Assembly: GCA_964519015.1 (NCBI GenBank)
Contig: CAZFHZ010000011.1
Span: forward strand, 1 to 45,647
DNA length: 45,647 nt
DNA from: CAZFHZ01 sp964519015
GTDB lineage: Bacteria; Blakebacterota; Blakebacteria; Blakebacterales; CAYUVJ01
Direction of reading: 5' to 3'
The position numbers were made by a program, and so were the translations under genes. The notes beneath the pieces were generated by a model. That model was not told the origin of the DNA and did no database searches. It saw only the letters and a list, made by a program, of their open reading frames with translations. Shown here piece by piece: positions 8,670 through 16,861 of this stretch (the stretch's first letter is position 1; the number at the start of each line of letters is the position of its first letter).

Positions 8670-8694
8670 AAATACGACTTTTATCATCGTATTT
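8670..8694. promoter_or_regulatory. Candidate Rrf2 operator (perfect 8-bp inverted repeat)
   Basis: AAATACGA (8670-8677) and TCGTATTT (8687-8694) form perfect arms around the 9-base spacer CTTTTATCA. The AT-rich element stands out from GC-rich surroundings and lies 39 bp before the Rrf2 start codon. Size and position fit an Rrf2 dimer site overlapping the promoter, but it does not match the Escherichia coli IscR or NsrR consensus closely. Confidence 0.5.
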
Positions 8695-8702
8695 AATCTG
8701 GT

Positions 8703-8744
8703 GCCGGCGGAAGCCGGCGTCAAGCCGACTCGGAGACGGGTCGG
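8703..8744 (-). terminator. Tandem hairpins after the Spy-like gene
   Basis: Immediately after the Spy-like stop (reading the minus strand) come CCGAC/GTCGG arms, then a perfect GCCGGC stem (8703-8708 with 8713-8718) closed by a 4-base loop. There is no U-tract, but an AT-rich stretch follows. It could end the sigma operon before the Rrf2 promoter; weak evidence. Confidence 0.3.
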
Positions 8745-8745
8745 T

Positions 8746-9357
8746 TCAGCGGTACCGGTCGGGGGGAGGTGTCGGCGGTGTGCCGCCGCGGCGGTTCGAG
8801 GTCCGTCCGGAATCGGGCGCTCCCTCCCGCGAACGCATCCCCTCGGGCCGGCCGCTCCCCGGGCCGGGGAGCATCCAGCGCAGGAAATGCTCGTATTGGT
8901 CCTTGGTCAGGACCTCCCGCTCCTCCAGGATGAGCCGGAGGGTCCGGAGCTGGATCTTCTGCTGGAGCCCCGCATTCTCGATGGAGAGGCTGTCCAGCCG
9001 GGCCAGTTCGGGCTTCTCGGCGAGGAGTTCCTTCTGGATGAGGGTCTGGTTGGTGTGCACCCGCTCCCACAGGGGAGCGATCTCTTCCTGCATCTTCTCG
9101 CGCATGCCTCGCATGCGTTCCATCTGCGCCGGATCGATCCGGGGATAGTCCTGTTCCGCGTCGCGGCCGGACGGCTGGCCGCCAAGTCTCTGACCCGTCC
9201 CCGATCCGCGTCCGCCGTAGGAGGAGCGCCCGGAGTAGCTTCGTGAAGTGGTCGCGGGCGGCCGGACGACCTGGCTGTAGACCAGGATGCCGGCCAGGGC
9301 CAGGTTGAGGCCGAGGGAGCCGGCCAGCACCAGCCCGCCCAACCGCCGCCCGTTCAC
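8746..9357 (-). CDS. Periplasmic CpxP/Spy-like heavy-metal-sensor family protein
   Basis: The 203-residue protein has an N-terminal membrane anchor or signal segment (about residues 7-27), a Ser/Gly/Arg-rich linker and an alpha-helical domain at ~75-165. That domain is rich in Met, Glu, Gln and Arg and contains VLTKDQYEHFLRWM, matching the LTxxQ-type motif of the CpxP/Spy/ZraP family. Members bind unfolded proteins or metals in the periplasm and feed back on envelope stress. The C-terminus is Pro/Arg-rich and probably disordered. Its ATG overlaps the anti-sigma stop (ATGA), so it is probably an output or feedback element of this sigma module. Confidence 0.7.
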   Translation of the reverse strand: MNGRRLGGLVLAGSLGLNLALAGILVYSQVVRPPATTSRSYSGRSSYGGRGSGTGQRLGGQPSGRDAEQDYPRIDPAQMERMRGMREKMQEEIAPLWERVHTNQTLIQKELLAEKPELARLDSLSIENAGLQQKIQLRTLRLILEEREVLTKDQYEHFLRWMLPGPGSGRPEGMRSREGAPDSGRTSNRRGGTPPTPPPDRYR

Positions 9358-9839
9358 TGCTTGTCCTCAGGCGTGATGATCTGCTGCTCCACGGCCTGGA
9401 GCCAGAGCCCGCCCATCGACTGCGGAGGGATCGGGTCGAGACCGGCGACCAGGGTCTCATGGACGGCCAGTTCCTCGGCCACGGCGGCGGCCGGGCCCTG
9501 GCCGCCGGTGGCGAACTGCCAGGCGGCGACCCCGATCAGCAGGCCCGCGGCGAAGGAGACGGCCAGCCGCCAGAGCGGCTGGGAAGCGGTGAAGGGACGG
9601 ACCGCGGGAGCATACAGGCGCGCCTGCACCGCCGGCCACAGGTCGACCGGGGCGGTGGCCGGGACGCGGTCGGGGAGGTTCTCCCAGAGCGCCTCGAGCC
9701 GGTCGGCCAGACCACGGCAGACCACGCAGCCCTCCAGATGAGCGGTCAGCTCCGCTCCTTCCCGTCCGCCCAGATTACCGGCAAGCAGGTCCGCGATCCG
9801 CTCACGGGACGGGTGCTCTTCAGGCCGATGTGTCGTCAT
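9354..9839 (-). CDS. Zinc-finger anti-sigma factor (second module)
   Basis: The 161-residue protein has a zf-HC2 motif near the N-terminus (HLEGCVVC: His34, Cys38, Cys41), a linker and one transmembrane helix at about residues 89-107. A short periplasmic tail follows. It is 42 bp downstream of an ECF sigma gene and overlaps the Spy-like gene, so it almost certainly sequesters that sigma factor at the membrane. It differs in sequence from the anti-sigma factor at the left end of the window, so the two modules probably answer different signals. Confidence 0.85.
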   Translation of the reverse strand: MTTHRPEEHPSRERIADLLAGNLGGREGAELTAHLEGCVVCRGLADRLEALWENLPDRVPATAPVDLWPAVQARLYAPAVRPFTASQPLWRLAVSFAAGLLIGVAAWQFATGGQGPAAAVAEELAVHETLVAGLDPIPPQSMGGLWLQAVEQQIITPEDKQ

Positions 9840-9881
9840 GGCAATCCCCTCATGGCTTGGACCCCACCGTCCAAGGGTTCC

Positions 9882-10478
9882 TTACAGCTCCCTTACACGC
9901 CGGACAGGCTTTTTCGGATCCGGGATGTCCCCGGCCCCCGTCACCCCCCGGCGGACGAGGTCCCGGAGCAGGGTCCCCTTGGCCCGGTGGAGCAGTGCCT
10001 CCACCGCGGCGGTGGTCATACCCATCGCCTCGGCCGTCTCGGCGGCCGAGAGTCCTTCGAACCGGTGCAGGGTGACGGCCACCCGCTGACGCTCGGGCAG
10101 TGCCTCGATGGCCGTCCAGACGATGCGGGCGGTCTCCGCGTCGCTGGCATAGGTCTCCGGATCGGGGGCCGGGGGGGAGACTCCGGGGCCGAAACGCTCC
10201 CGCCGGGCGAACTCCCGGCGCGAACCGCGGATGTGGTTGAGCGAGAGGTTGACGGCCATCCGGTAGAGCCACGTGCCCAGGGCCGACCCGCCCCGGAAAC
10301 GGCGCAACTCGTGCCACGCCTTCAGGAAGACCTCCTGGGCCACATCGGCGGCGTCTTCGGGTCCGACCAAGCGGGCGGCGGTCCTCCAGACCTGGTCCTG
10401 GTGCAGGCGCACCAGGCCCCCGAAAGCCTCCTCGTCGCCCTCGCGGGCGCGCGCTATGAGCGTGCGCTCGTCCTGCAC
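9882..10478 (-). CDS. ECF-family RNA polymerase sigma factor (second module)
   Basis: The 198-residue protein has region 2 (EDAADVAQEVFLKAWHELRRF, then GTWLYRMAVNLSLNHIR) and region 4 (LPERQRVAVTLHRFEGLSAAETAEAMGM and the recognition helix to about residue 175). The ~20-residue Lys/Pro/Arg tail is not part of the sigma fold. It resembles RpoE-type factors of envelope-stress systems and heads the operon sigma, anti-sigma, Spy-like protein. A GGAAC word and a TATAGT word lie upstream at 10545-10570 and could be an autoregulated promoter. Confidence 0.92.
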   Translation of the reverse strand: MQDERTLIARAREGDEEAFGGLVRLHQDQVWRTAARLVGPEDAADVAQEVFLKAWHELRRFRGGSALGTWLYRMAVNLSLNHIRGSRREFARRERFGPGVSPPAPDPETYASDAETARIVWTAIEALPERQRVAVTLHRFEGLSAAETAEAMGMTTAAVEALLHRAKGTLLRDLVRRGVTGAGDIPDPKKPVRRVREL

Positions 10479-10544
10479 GTGGGTTGGACCCCGCCTCCCG
10501 GCCAGGTGGTGCGCCGAATCGGGTTACTGCTCCAGGATGTCTTT

Positions 10545-10570
10545 ACTATAGTGGCCCTTCGGACGGTTCC
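10545..10570 (-). promoter_or_regulatory. Candidate promoter of the second ECF sigma operon
   Basis: On the minus strand GGAAC (10570-10566) is followed after 15 bases by TATAGT (10550-10545), ~66 bp before the sigma start. GGAAC is the usual -35 core of RpoE-like promoters, so this could be self-recognised; TATAGT alternatively fits a housekeeping -10. Weak but positionally sensible. Confidence 0.3.
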
Positions 10571-10632
10571 GCACAACGCCGGCCTTCCCGCGGGCCCCGG
10601 AGGAGTGAGGAATTCTGACTCGGGACACTAGG

Positions 10633-11661
10633 ATGGGACTCAGCCCCCAGCGCCGGGCGGAGCGGCTCCTGCTGCTCGAGGCCATGGCCGCCGAGACCGG
10701 CTGGCGCCGGCTCGGGGAAGGGGCGGCCGTCGCCCCCGGTTTCGATCCCGCCGCGGCCGGGGTGGGCAGCCTGGTGTTCGATATCGACGGTGTGCTGCTC
10801 GACGTGCACCGCTCCTTCCGCGAAGTCATCCCGCAGAGTGTGAACTACTATCTCGAGGTCATCCTTCACGAGAATGGACGCGCTCCCCTGATGCGCTCCG
10901 AAGACGTCCACGCCTGGAAGACGGCGGGAGGCTTCAACAACGACTGGGATGTGGCCGAGGGGGGCCTGATGCTGGCCCTCTGGTGGAGCCGTCACCCCGA
11001 GACCGCCCCCCCGCTGGCCCGCCTGGTCGAAGGGCTGGCCGCCGAAGGGGGGGGGATCGAGGCGGCCCGGCGGATCCTGCGCCGCCAGGCCGGCCGGAAG
11101 GAGGCCGAGGCGATCGGACGGGACATCGACCGGTCCGGTCTGGAGCGCATCTTCAAGGAACTCTACGTGGGGGGGGCCCGCTTCCGGGAGGTCTTCGGCG
11201 AGGAACCCCGCTTCTACCGCGGCAGCGGCGGCATGGAGCGGGAGCGGCCCCTGACCGGCGGCCCGGCCTGGGAGGCCGCCCGGCGCCATCCACTCGGCAT
11301 CCTGACCGGGCGCATCCCCCAGGAGGCCCGCCTGGCCGCCCAGCGGCTCGGGCTGGAGGAGATCATCGGAACCCCCCGGATCGTCACCGACGACGGCTAC
11401 TTCCCGACCAAACCCGACCCGGGGGGGCTGGTCCACCTGGCCGGCACCCTCCCGGAACGGCCGCTCTATTACTTCGGCGATAACCGGGACGACCTGACCG
11501 CTCTGCTCGGAGCGCGCCGGGTCATGGCCGACGACCGTCTCTACTTCGTCTACTGCCTCTCCGGCTCCACCGACTCGGACACCCTGCGCTGGTTCGCCGG
11601 TGCGGGGGCGGTGGTGGCGGCCGTGGAGCTCACCGACGCCCTGGAGGCCCTCCCCCTATGA
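10633..11661 (+). CDS. HAD-superfamily phosphatase-like protein
   Basis: The 342-residue protein has the HAD motif I in VFDIDGVLLD (nucleophile Asp50, Asp52). A motif II Thr lies in LGILTGRIPQ, the Lys is in FPTKPDPGG, and the terminal acidic motif is YYFGDNRDD. A large helical cap (~60-240) and an N-terminal extension of ~45 residues are present. It resembles the subfamily IA 'hypothetical protein 1' group; the substrate is unknown. Its stop overlaps the homoserine kinase ATG, so a role in threonine or amino-acid phosphate metabolism is possible (inference). A GGAGGAG lies ~28 bp upstream, rather far; an in-frame TGA at 10606 bounds the start. Confidence 0.78.
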   Translation: MGLSPQRRAERLLLLEAMAAETGWRRLGEGAAVAPGFDPAAAGVGSLVFDIDGVLLDVHRSFREVIPQSVNYYLEVILHENGRAPLMRSEDVHAWKTAGGFNNDWDVAEGGLMLALWWSRHPETAPPLARLVEGLAAEGGGIEAARRILRRQAGRKEAEAIGRDIDRSGLERIFKELYVGGARFREVFGEEPRFYRGSGGMERERPLTGGPAWEAARRHPLGILTGRIPQEARLAAQRLGLEEIIGTPRIVTDDGYFPTKPDPGGLVHLAGTLPERPLYYFGDNRDDLTALLGARRVMADDRLYFVYCLSGSTDSDTLRWFAGAGAVVAAVELTDALEALPL

Positions 11662-12623
11662 ACCGCAGCGTACGGGCGGTGGTGCCCGGCTCCACCAGCA
11701 ACCTCGGTCCCGGTTTCGACCTCTTCGGACTGGCCCTCGACCTCTACCTGCGGCTGACCGTCCAGGTGGAGGGGGAGTTCGTGATGGCCACGGCCGCCCA
11801 GACGGAGTGGGAGCTGAGCTGGGAAGGGGAAGGCTCCGGTCCCCCCGCCCCGGTCCCGTTGGACAGGGAGAACCTGGCCCGGCGCGGTCTGGAGAAGGTC
11901 TGGGAGACCGTCGGGGTGGGGGTGGACGGCCGGGTCCGGCTGCAGGCCCGCTCGGAGATCCCCGTCGCCCGCGGACTCGGCTCGAGCGCCACCGCCTTCG
12001 TGGCCGGCCTGCTGGCCGGGGAGGCACTGGCCGAGGCGGGCTTGGGCAAGGAACGGCTGCTCGCTCTGGCCGCGGCCGAGGAGGGGCATCCCGACAACGC
12101 CGCTCCGGCCCTCTACGGCGGTCTGGTCGCCGCCGCCCCCCTGCCGGGGGGGAAGCACATCCTGACCCAGCGGGGGCTGCTCTTCGAGAAGTACCTGGTG
12201 GGCGTGTGCATCCCCGAGCGCACCCTCAATACCCGGCTGGCCCGCGAGGCGCTCCCGGCCTCGATCCCTCACCGCGAGGCGGTGGCCAGCCAGCAGCGCA
12301 CCTTCTTCCTCTTCAAGTGCCTGACCGAAGGGTGCACCTGGTCCCTGCGCGAGCTGGTGCGGGACGTTCTCCACCAGCCCCACCGTGCCCCCCTGATCCC
12401 CGCCTTCGACGACCTGGTGGCCCGGGCCTACGAATGCGGTGCCCACGCCGTGTGGCTCAGCGGCAGCGGACCCACCCTCTGCTGGCTGGTCGAAGGCCCG
12501 CTCGAGCAGGTCGAGTCCATCGGCGCCGCCCTGGTCCTGCGCTGGCACCAGGAGGGGATCGCCGCCCGGACGCAGGTGCTGGCCCCCGACAACTGGGGGG
12601 GCGCGGTCCACGAGGTGGACTGA
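11658..12623 (+). CDS. thrB: Homoserine kinase (GHMP kinase family)
   Basis: The 321-residue cytoplasmic enzyme phosphorylates homoserine on the way to threonine. The GHMP pattern is clear: PGSTSNLGPGFD at the N-terminus, the ATP loop PVARGLGSSATAF near residue 110, and the C-terminal SGSGPTLCWLV motif. EGHPDNAAPALYGG is typical of homoserine kinases. It overlaps the HAD gene by 4 bp, implying coupled translation. Other threonine-pathway genes are absent from the window, so the assignment rests on sequence family only. Confidence 0.88.
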   Translation: MNRSVRAVVPGSTSNLGPGFDLFGLALDLYLRLTVQVEGEFVMATAAQTEWELSWEGEGSGPPAPVPLDRENLARRGLEKVWETVGVGVDGRVRLQARSEIPVARGLGSSATAFVAGLLAGEALAEAGLGKERLLALAAAEEGHPDNAAPALYGGLVAAAPLPGGKHILTQRGLLFEKYLVGVCIPERTLNTRLAREALPASIPHREAVASQQRTFFLFKCLTEGCTWSLRELVRDVLHQPHRAPLIPAFDDLVARAYECGAHAVWLSGSGPTLCWLVEGPLEQVESIGAALVLRWHQEGIAARTQVLAPDNWGGAVHEVD

Positions 12624-12761
12624 CCCCCCGGACCGGCCGGCGGCGGAGCGAGCAGGTCGCTTCCGGCGGACGATATCTCCTAAACCTTGAAACATATTCC
12701 ACCGCTCCCCCGTTCTTCCTGTCAGATCCCGCGAACCCACCGCACGGCCGGGAGGATCGCC

Positions 12762-13094
12762 ATGCGCAACATCCGCATCCTGGGGGATTTCGAGCAACTG
12801 GTGCTGCTGGCCGTCCTGCATCTGGGTGAGGAAGCCTACGGCATCACCATCACCGATGAGATCGCCTCCCGCACCGGCTGCCGGGTCGCCCAGGGCTCGG
12901 TCTATACGACTCTGAACCGGCTGGAAAACAAGGGTCTGCTGCGCTCGCACCGGGGGGAACCGCTCCCGGTGCGGGGGGGACGATCGCGGCGGTACTACCG
13001 GATCGAACCCGCCGGGAGGGAGGCGTTGCGGGCCGCCCGGATCGCTCTGGGCAAAATGTGGCGGGGGCTGGAGCCCGGCCGGGAGCCGGTCTGA
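12762..13094 (+). CDS. PadR-family transcriptional regulator (second copy)
   Basis: The 110-residue winged-helix protein has PadR signatures: LVLLAVLHLGEEAYGITI, then GSVYTTLNRLENKGLL and RRYYRIEPAGREAL. The ATG at 12762 follows GGGAGGA, so I reject the 25 extra upstream codons. It overlaps the downstream permease by one base (TGATG). It diverges strongly from the PadR at 3704, so this is a separate regulator-transporter pair rather than a recent duplication. A GATATC word occurs at 12672-12677, as before the first PadR gene. Confidence 0.92.
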   Translation: MRNIRILGDFEQLVLLAVLHLGEEAYGITITDEIASRTGCRVAQGSVYTTLNRLENKGLLRSHRGEPLPVRGGRSRRYYRIEPAGREALRAARIALGKMWRGLEPGREPV

Positions 13095-15786
13095 TGGCGG
13101 GCGGGCGGCGGGATGGCGCGGTCTTCCGACTGCTGGCGCGGCTGGTGCCCCCCGGGGAACGGGAGGAGGTCATGGGCGATGTGCGGGAGCGGTTCGAGCA
13201 CGATCGGATCGCGCTCGGTGAACGGGCCGCCCGGCGCCGGCTCCACCGGGCGTTGCGCTCGGTCGCGGTCGCCTACCTCACGGCCCGGTTGGTCCCCGGC
13301 CGGCTGCGGGAGGCCGCCGCGGTGCGGGCCGCCCGGCGCCGACACAAGGGTCGGGCCTCACCGCTGCTGGAGATCCCGGGCCGGGGCATCCGCCAGGCCC
13401 TGCGCGCACTGCGCCGCTCCCCGCTCTACACGACCACCGTGATCGGCTGCCTGGCCCTGGGCCTGGGACTCACCACGGCCGTGCTCACAATCTTCTACGG
13501 GATCATGCTGCGCCCGCTCCCCTTCACCGACCCCGGCCGCCTGGTCGCCCTCTTCCTGAACGGTCCGGGGGTGACCCGGGTCGGACCCTCCTATGCCGAC
13601 CTGCTCGACTGGCGGCAGCTCAGCCGTTCCTTCGAGGACCTCGAGCTCTACCGGGGGACGGAGATGATGCTGCGCGGTCTCGACCAGGCCGAGCGGCTGG
13701 CGGGAACGGTGGCCACCCCGGGACTGTTCCGCCTGCTCGGGGTCCGGCCCGCCCTCGGTCGCGACTTCGATCCCGCGGACGGACGCCCCGGGGCGCCGGG
13801 CACCGTGGTGCTCTCCCACCGCGTCTGGTCCACCCGGCTGGGCAGCGATCCGGCCGTCCTCGGCCGGACCGTGGTCCTGGACGAGGAGACCTACACGATC
13901 ATCGGGATCATGCCGCCCGGTTTCCACTTCGAAGCGGCGGCCGACTTCTGGCTTCCTCCCCGGACGGCTCCCGGGTCGAGCCGGAAGAGCCGGAATTACG
14001 CGGCCGCGCTCGGCCGGCTCCGGCCGGGTGTGTCGCTGGCCCAGGTCCGCCGGGAGATGACCGCGCTGGCCGCCCGGCTCGCGACCGAGTATCCGGAGAC
14101 CAACGCGGAGATGGGCGTGGTGGTCCGTCCGCTGGCCGAGGACCTGCTGGGGAGCAGCCGCACGCCGGTGAGCGTGTTCTTCGGGGCGGTCTGCTTCCTG
14201 CTGCTGCTCTCCTGCGCCAACGCCGCCCACCTGATGCTCGGCCGGGCGGCGACCCGCCGGCGGGAACTGGCCGTCCGCAGCGCTCTGGGATCGGGCCGGC
14301 GGCGCCTGCTCGGGCTGCTCTTCACCGAGAGTGTCGTGCTGGCCGCCGGGGCCGGCGGACTCGGGCTGGTGGTGGGGGTCCTGCTGCGCAACCTCTACCT
14401 GGCCTCATTGCCCGAGCAGGTGCCCTATTACCTGGACTTCAGCCTCGATCCGCAGGTGGTGCTGGCCCTGGCGGCGTTGACCCTCCTGACGGCGGTGCTG
14501 TTCGGTCTGGCCCCGGCCGCCTTCTTCCTGAGCGGCGATCCGAGCCGGCATCTGCGGGAGGGGAACGCGACTCTGACCGATCGCCCCGGCCGGCTGCTCC
14601 CCCGTTCCCTGCTGATCGTCACCGAGAGCGCCCTGACGCTGACCGTGCTCGTCGGGGCCGGCCTGATGCTGAAGAGTCTGGCCAACCTGCGGTCGGTGGC
14701 GCCGGGCTTCGACCCGAAGAACGTGTTGACCATGGAGCTGGAGCTCCCCGACCACCATCCGGAGGCGAGCGAGCAGGTGATCACGCTCTTCGAGTCGGTG
14801 CNNNNNNNNNNCCGGCCCGGGTGGCCGCGCTCCCCGGGATCGTGTCCGCCTCCGCGGTCTCGAACCTGCCCATGGGGCGTTCCCAATGGCAGGGCACGAT
14901 CTCCTTCGAGCCGGCGGAAGGGGAACCGGCCCGGGAGATCTCCTGGGCGGTGGGGGGCGCCGTCCTGGAGGAGTACTTCGAGCTCATGCGCATCCCGGTG
15001 CTCTCCGGGCGCTCCTTCGACGCCCGGGATGTCGGCGGCGGGCCGGAGGTCGTCGTCGTCAACGAGAGCCTGGCCCGGCATTGCTGGCCCGACGGCGACG
15101 GGCCGGGCCGCCGGATCAAGTACGGGCCGGCGGATTCGGAGTGGCCGTGGATGGAGGTGGTGGGTGTGACGGGCGACCTGCATCACTACGGCCTGGACTA
15201 TCCCGTCATCTACGGCTACTTCCGGCCCTACGCTCAGGTGGGCTTCCGGAAGATGACCCTGGTGGTCCGGACCCGTTCCGCGCCCCTTAGGTCGGCCGGT
15301 GCGGTACGGGCGGCGATCCGGGAGATCGATCCCGAGCTGGCCGTCTGGGATGTCCGATCCATGGAGCAGGTGATCGCGGCCAACCACTGGGAGCCGATCG
15401 CGTACTCGCGGCTCGCCGGCGGCTTCTCGTTGCTCGCCCTCCTGCTGGCGGCCCTGGGCATCTACGGGATCGTCTCCTGCTCAGTGGCGCAGCGCACCCG
15501 GGAACTGGGATTGCGCATGGCGCTGGGAGCCCGGCCGGGGCAACTGGTCCGGCTCTCGCTGCGCCGGGTGGTCGGGTCGACCGGCCTCGGCCTGGCGATC
15601 GGGCTCGCGTTGGCCTTCGCCCTGATGCGGGGACTCTCCGGACTCCTCTTCGGAGTGGTCTGGGACGACCCGCCGGTCTACCTGGCCGCGACGGTGGTGA
15701 TGGCTGCAATCGCGGTGCTGGCCGGATACCTGCCGGCCCGCAACGCCGGCCGGATCGATCCGGTCCGGGCGCTGCGGGGGGAGTGA
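13094..15786 (+). CDS. ADOP-type ABC transporter permease (second copy, interrupted by assembly gap)
   Basis: The protein is about 900 residues. It begins with a permease-prefix domain (LLARLVPPGEREEVMGDVRERF), then two MacB-PCD/FtsX units. FtsX signatures LAVRSALGSGRRRLL and LGLRMALGARPGQLV are present. Ten N at 14802-14811 split it: the first half reads in one frame to the gap, the second resumes in another with PARVAALPGI. The frame change is explained by an arbitrary-length gap, so I treat it as one intact gene. Like the first copy it lacks a neighbouring ATPase. Substrate unknown. Confidence 0.9.
14802..14811. other. Assembly gap (10 N)
   Basis: A run of exactly ten N within the permease gene. 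The reading frames before and after do not match across ten bases, so the true gap length is unknown. Confidence 0.99.
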
Positions 15787-15835
15787 GTACCGTCCGGCGA
15801 TCAGACCGGCCGGCAGGATACCCACGAAGCGGTAG

Positions 15836-16312
15836 CTACCGGGATCGGGCCGGGACAGCGAGACGGTGAAGCGCGCGCTGGTACGACGGCGGGTGTTCGC
15901 AGACCCGGCCTGACCTTCCCGACTCGTCCGTCCGGTCGCGGTCGGCGGCCGGGAGCCAGGCCACGCCGCCGGGGCCGATGGGCGCGCCGCCGCGCTTGCG
16001 GATCCAGCTCGCAATCGCCCGCACGAGAGGGCCGGGATCCCCTTGCAGGATCGAAGCCGGCACCAGGAGCAGACCGGGCGTCGGATGATCTACGCCCCGA
16101 GAATGTGCGGCCAGTCTCAGTAAGTCGCGATAGTCCCGGGTCACGATGATCCGGCCGTCCGCGCCGGCGGCGTGAAAGAGCGCGACGTCGGTTCGGCCGG
16201 CCAGCCCGCATTCGGTGACGTGCACGGCGTCGATATCGAACCGGCGCAGTCCCTCGGCCGCTGTCCGGGACAGGTGCTCGTCAAGCAGGAAGCGGAGCGG
16301 TGCCGGGCTCAC
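15836..16312 (-). CDS. DUF5615 PIN-like toxin of a type II toxin-antitoxin pair
   Basis: The 158-residue protein starts with LRFLLDEHLSRTAAEGLRRF and continues with GRTDVALFHAAGADGRIIVTRDYRDLLRLA. This is the DUF5615 (Mut7-C-like PIN) layout with acidic residues after beta-strands. Such proteins are presumed ribonucleases. I chose the GTG at 16312, which overlaps the antitoxin stop (GTGA). The canonical domain covers about the first 115 residues; the Arg/Ser-rich tail is longer than usual. Activity is inferred from family and gene pairing only. Confidence 0.72.
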   Translation of the reverse strand: MSPAPLRFLLDEHLSRTAAEGLRRFDIDAVHVTECGLAGRTDVALFHAAGADGRIIVTRDYRDLLRLAAHSRGVDHPTPGLLLVPASILQGDPGPLVRAIASWIRKRGGAPIGPGGVAWLPAADRDRTDESGRSGRVCEHPPSYQRALHRLAVPARSR

Positions 16313-16701
16313 GCTTCCTCGGTCCGGAACAGCCGCTCGATCCGCTCGTTCTCCTCCAGATGATGGTCGATCCCCTCCGGGAAGAGCCGGTAGCAGGCCA
16401 ACGCCTGGTCCAGATCCTCCCGGCTCACCCGGTCGAAGTGCTCGACCGGCGGTTCGAGGTTGTCGCCCCGCTCCCGCGCGACCATGACCACTTCCCATAC
16501 CTCCGGACCGCCCCGGATAGCCGGGCGAGGCCCGGTCACCCCCTCCCGCCATTCGATCGCGGGCAGGTGCTTGTGCACCCACCACTCCTCGATCACCCGG
16601 CGGAGCCCCTCCGAGGGCCCCTCCCCCCGCTCGGAGAACTCCTCTTTCAGTTCCGCTTCCAGCCATTCCGCCACACGGGTAGTCAAAGGTGCCCCGGCCA
16701 T
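16309..16701 (-). CDS. DUF433-type antitoxin partner
   Basis: The 130-residue protein carries a DUF433-like region from about residue 48 to 120 (REGVTGPRPAIRGGPEVWEVV, then DNLEPPVEHFDRVSREDLDQALACYRLFPEGID). The N-terminal ~45 residues are an extra helical segment. DUF433 proteins are helix-turn-helix-like antitoxins commonly encoded just upstream of DUF5615 toxins, the order seen here. An AT-rich promoter with direct repeats (16757-16781) lies ~55 bp upstream, as expected for autoregulation. Confidence 0.75.
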   Translation of the reverse strand: MAGAPLTTRVAEWLEAELKEEFSERGEGPSEGLRRVIEEWWVHKHLPAIEWREGVTGPRPAIRGGPEVWEVVMVARERGDNLEPPVEHFDRVSREDLDQALACYRLFPEGIDHHLEENERIERLFRTEEA

Positions 16702-16756
16702 ACGGACCTCCTGGAGATAGGTGGTGGGGAGGCTATCCCAAGGATTCGATTGATTT

Positions 16757-16781
16757 CACAGTATACCATGTAATCACAGTA
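16757..16781 (-). promoter_or_regulatory. Toxin-antitoxin promoter with repeated CACAGTA
   Basis: CACAGTA occurs at 16757-16763 and again at 16775-16781, 18 bp apart, in an AT-rich patch. Read on the minus strand, TATACT (16765-16760) is a near-perfect -10, with TTGATT 15 bases upstream as a possible -35. The repeats flank the -10, which fits an autoregulatory operator for the DUF433 protein. Confidence 0.5.
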
Positions 16782-16861
16782 ATCAAAAGGCGGGAAAGGC
16801 GGGCCGGTCAGCCGGGACGAGGAGTGCCTCCTCCAATCGGCCCGCGGGACCGGGGCGCCCG

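Noticed and set aside
13094..15786. Permease as a frameshifted pseudogene
   Set aside because: The frame change coincides with the 10-N gap, whose length is arbitrary; both halves are otherwise intact.
15787..16861. Mobile element carrying the toxin-antitoxin pair
   Set aside because: No transposase, integrase or flanking repeats seen between the permease and mutM.
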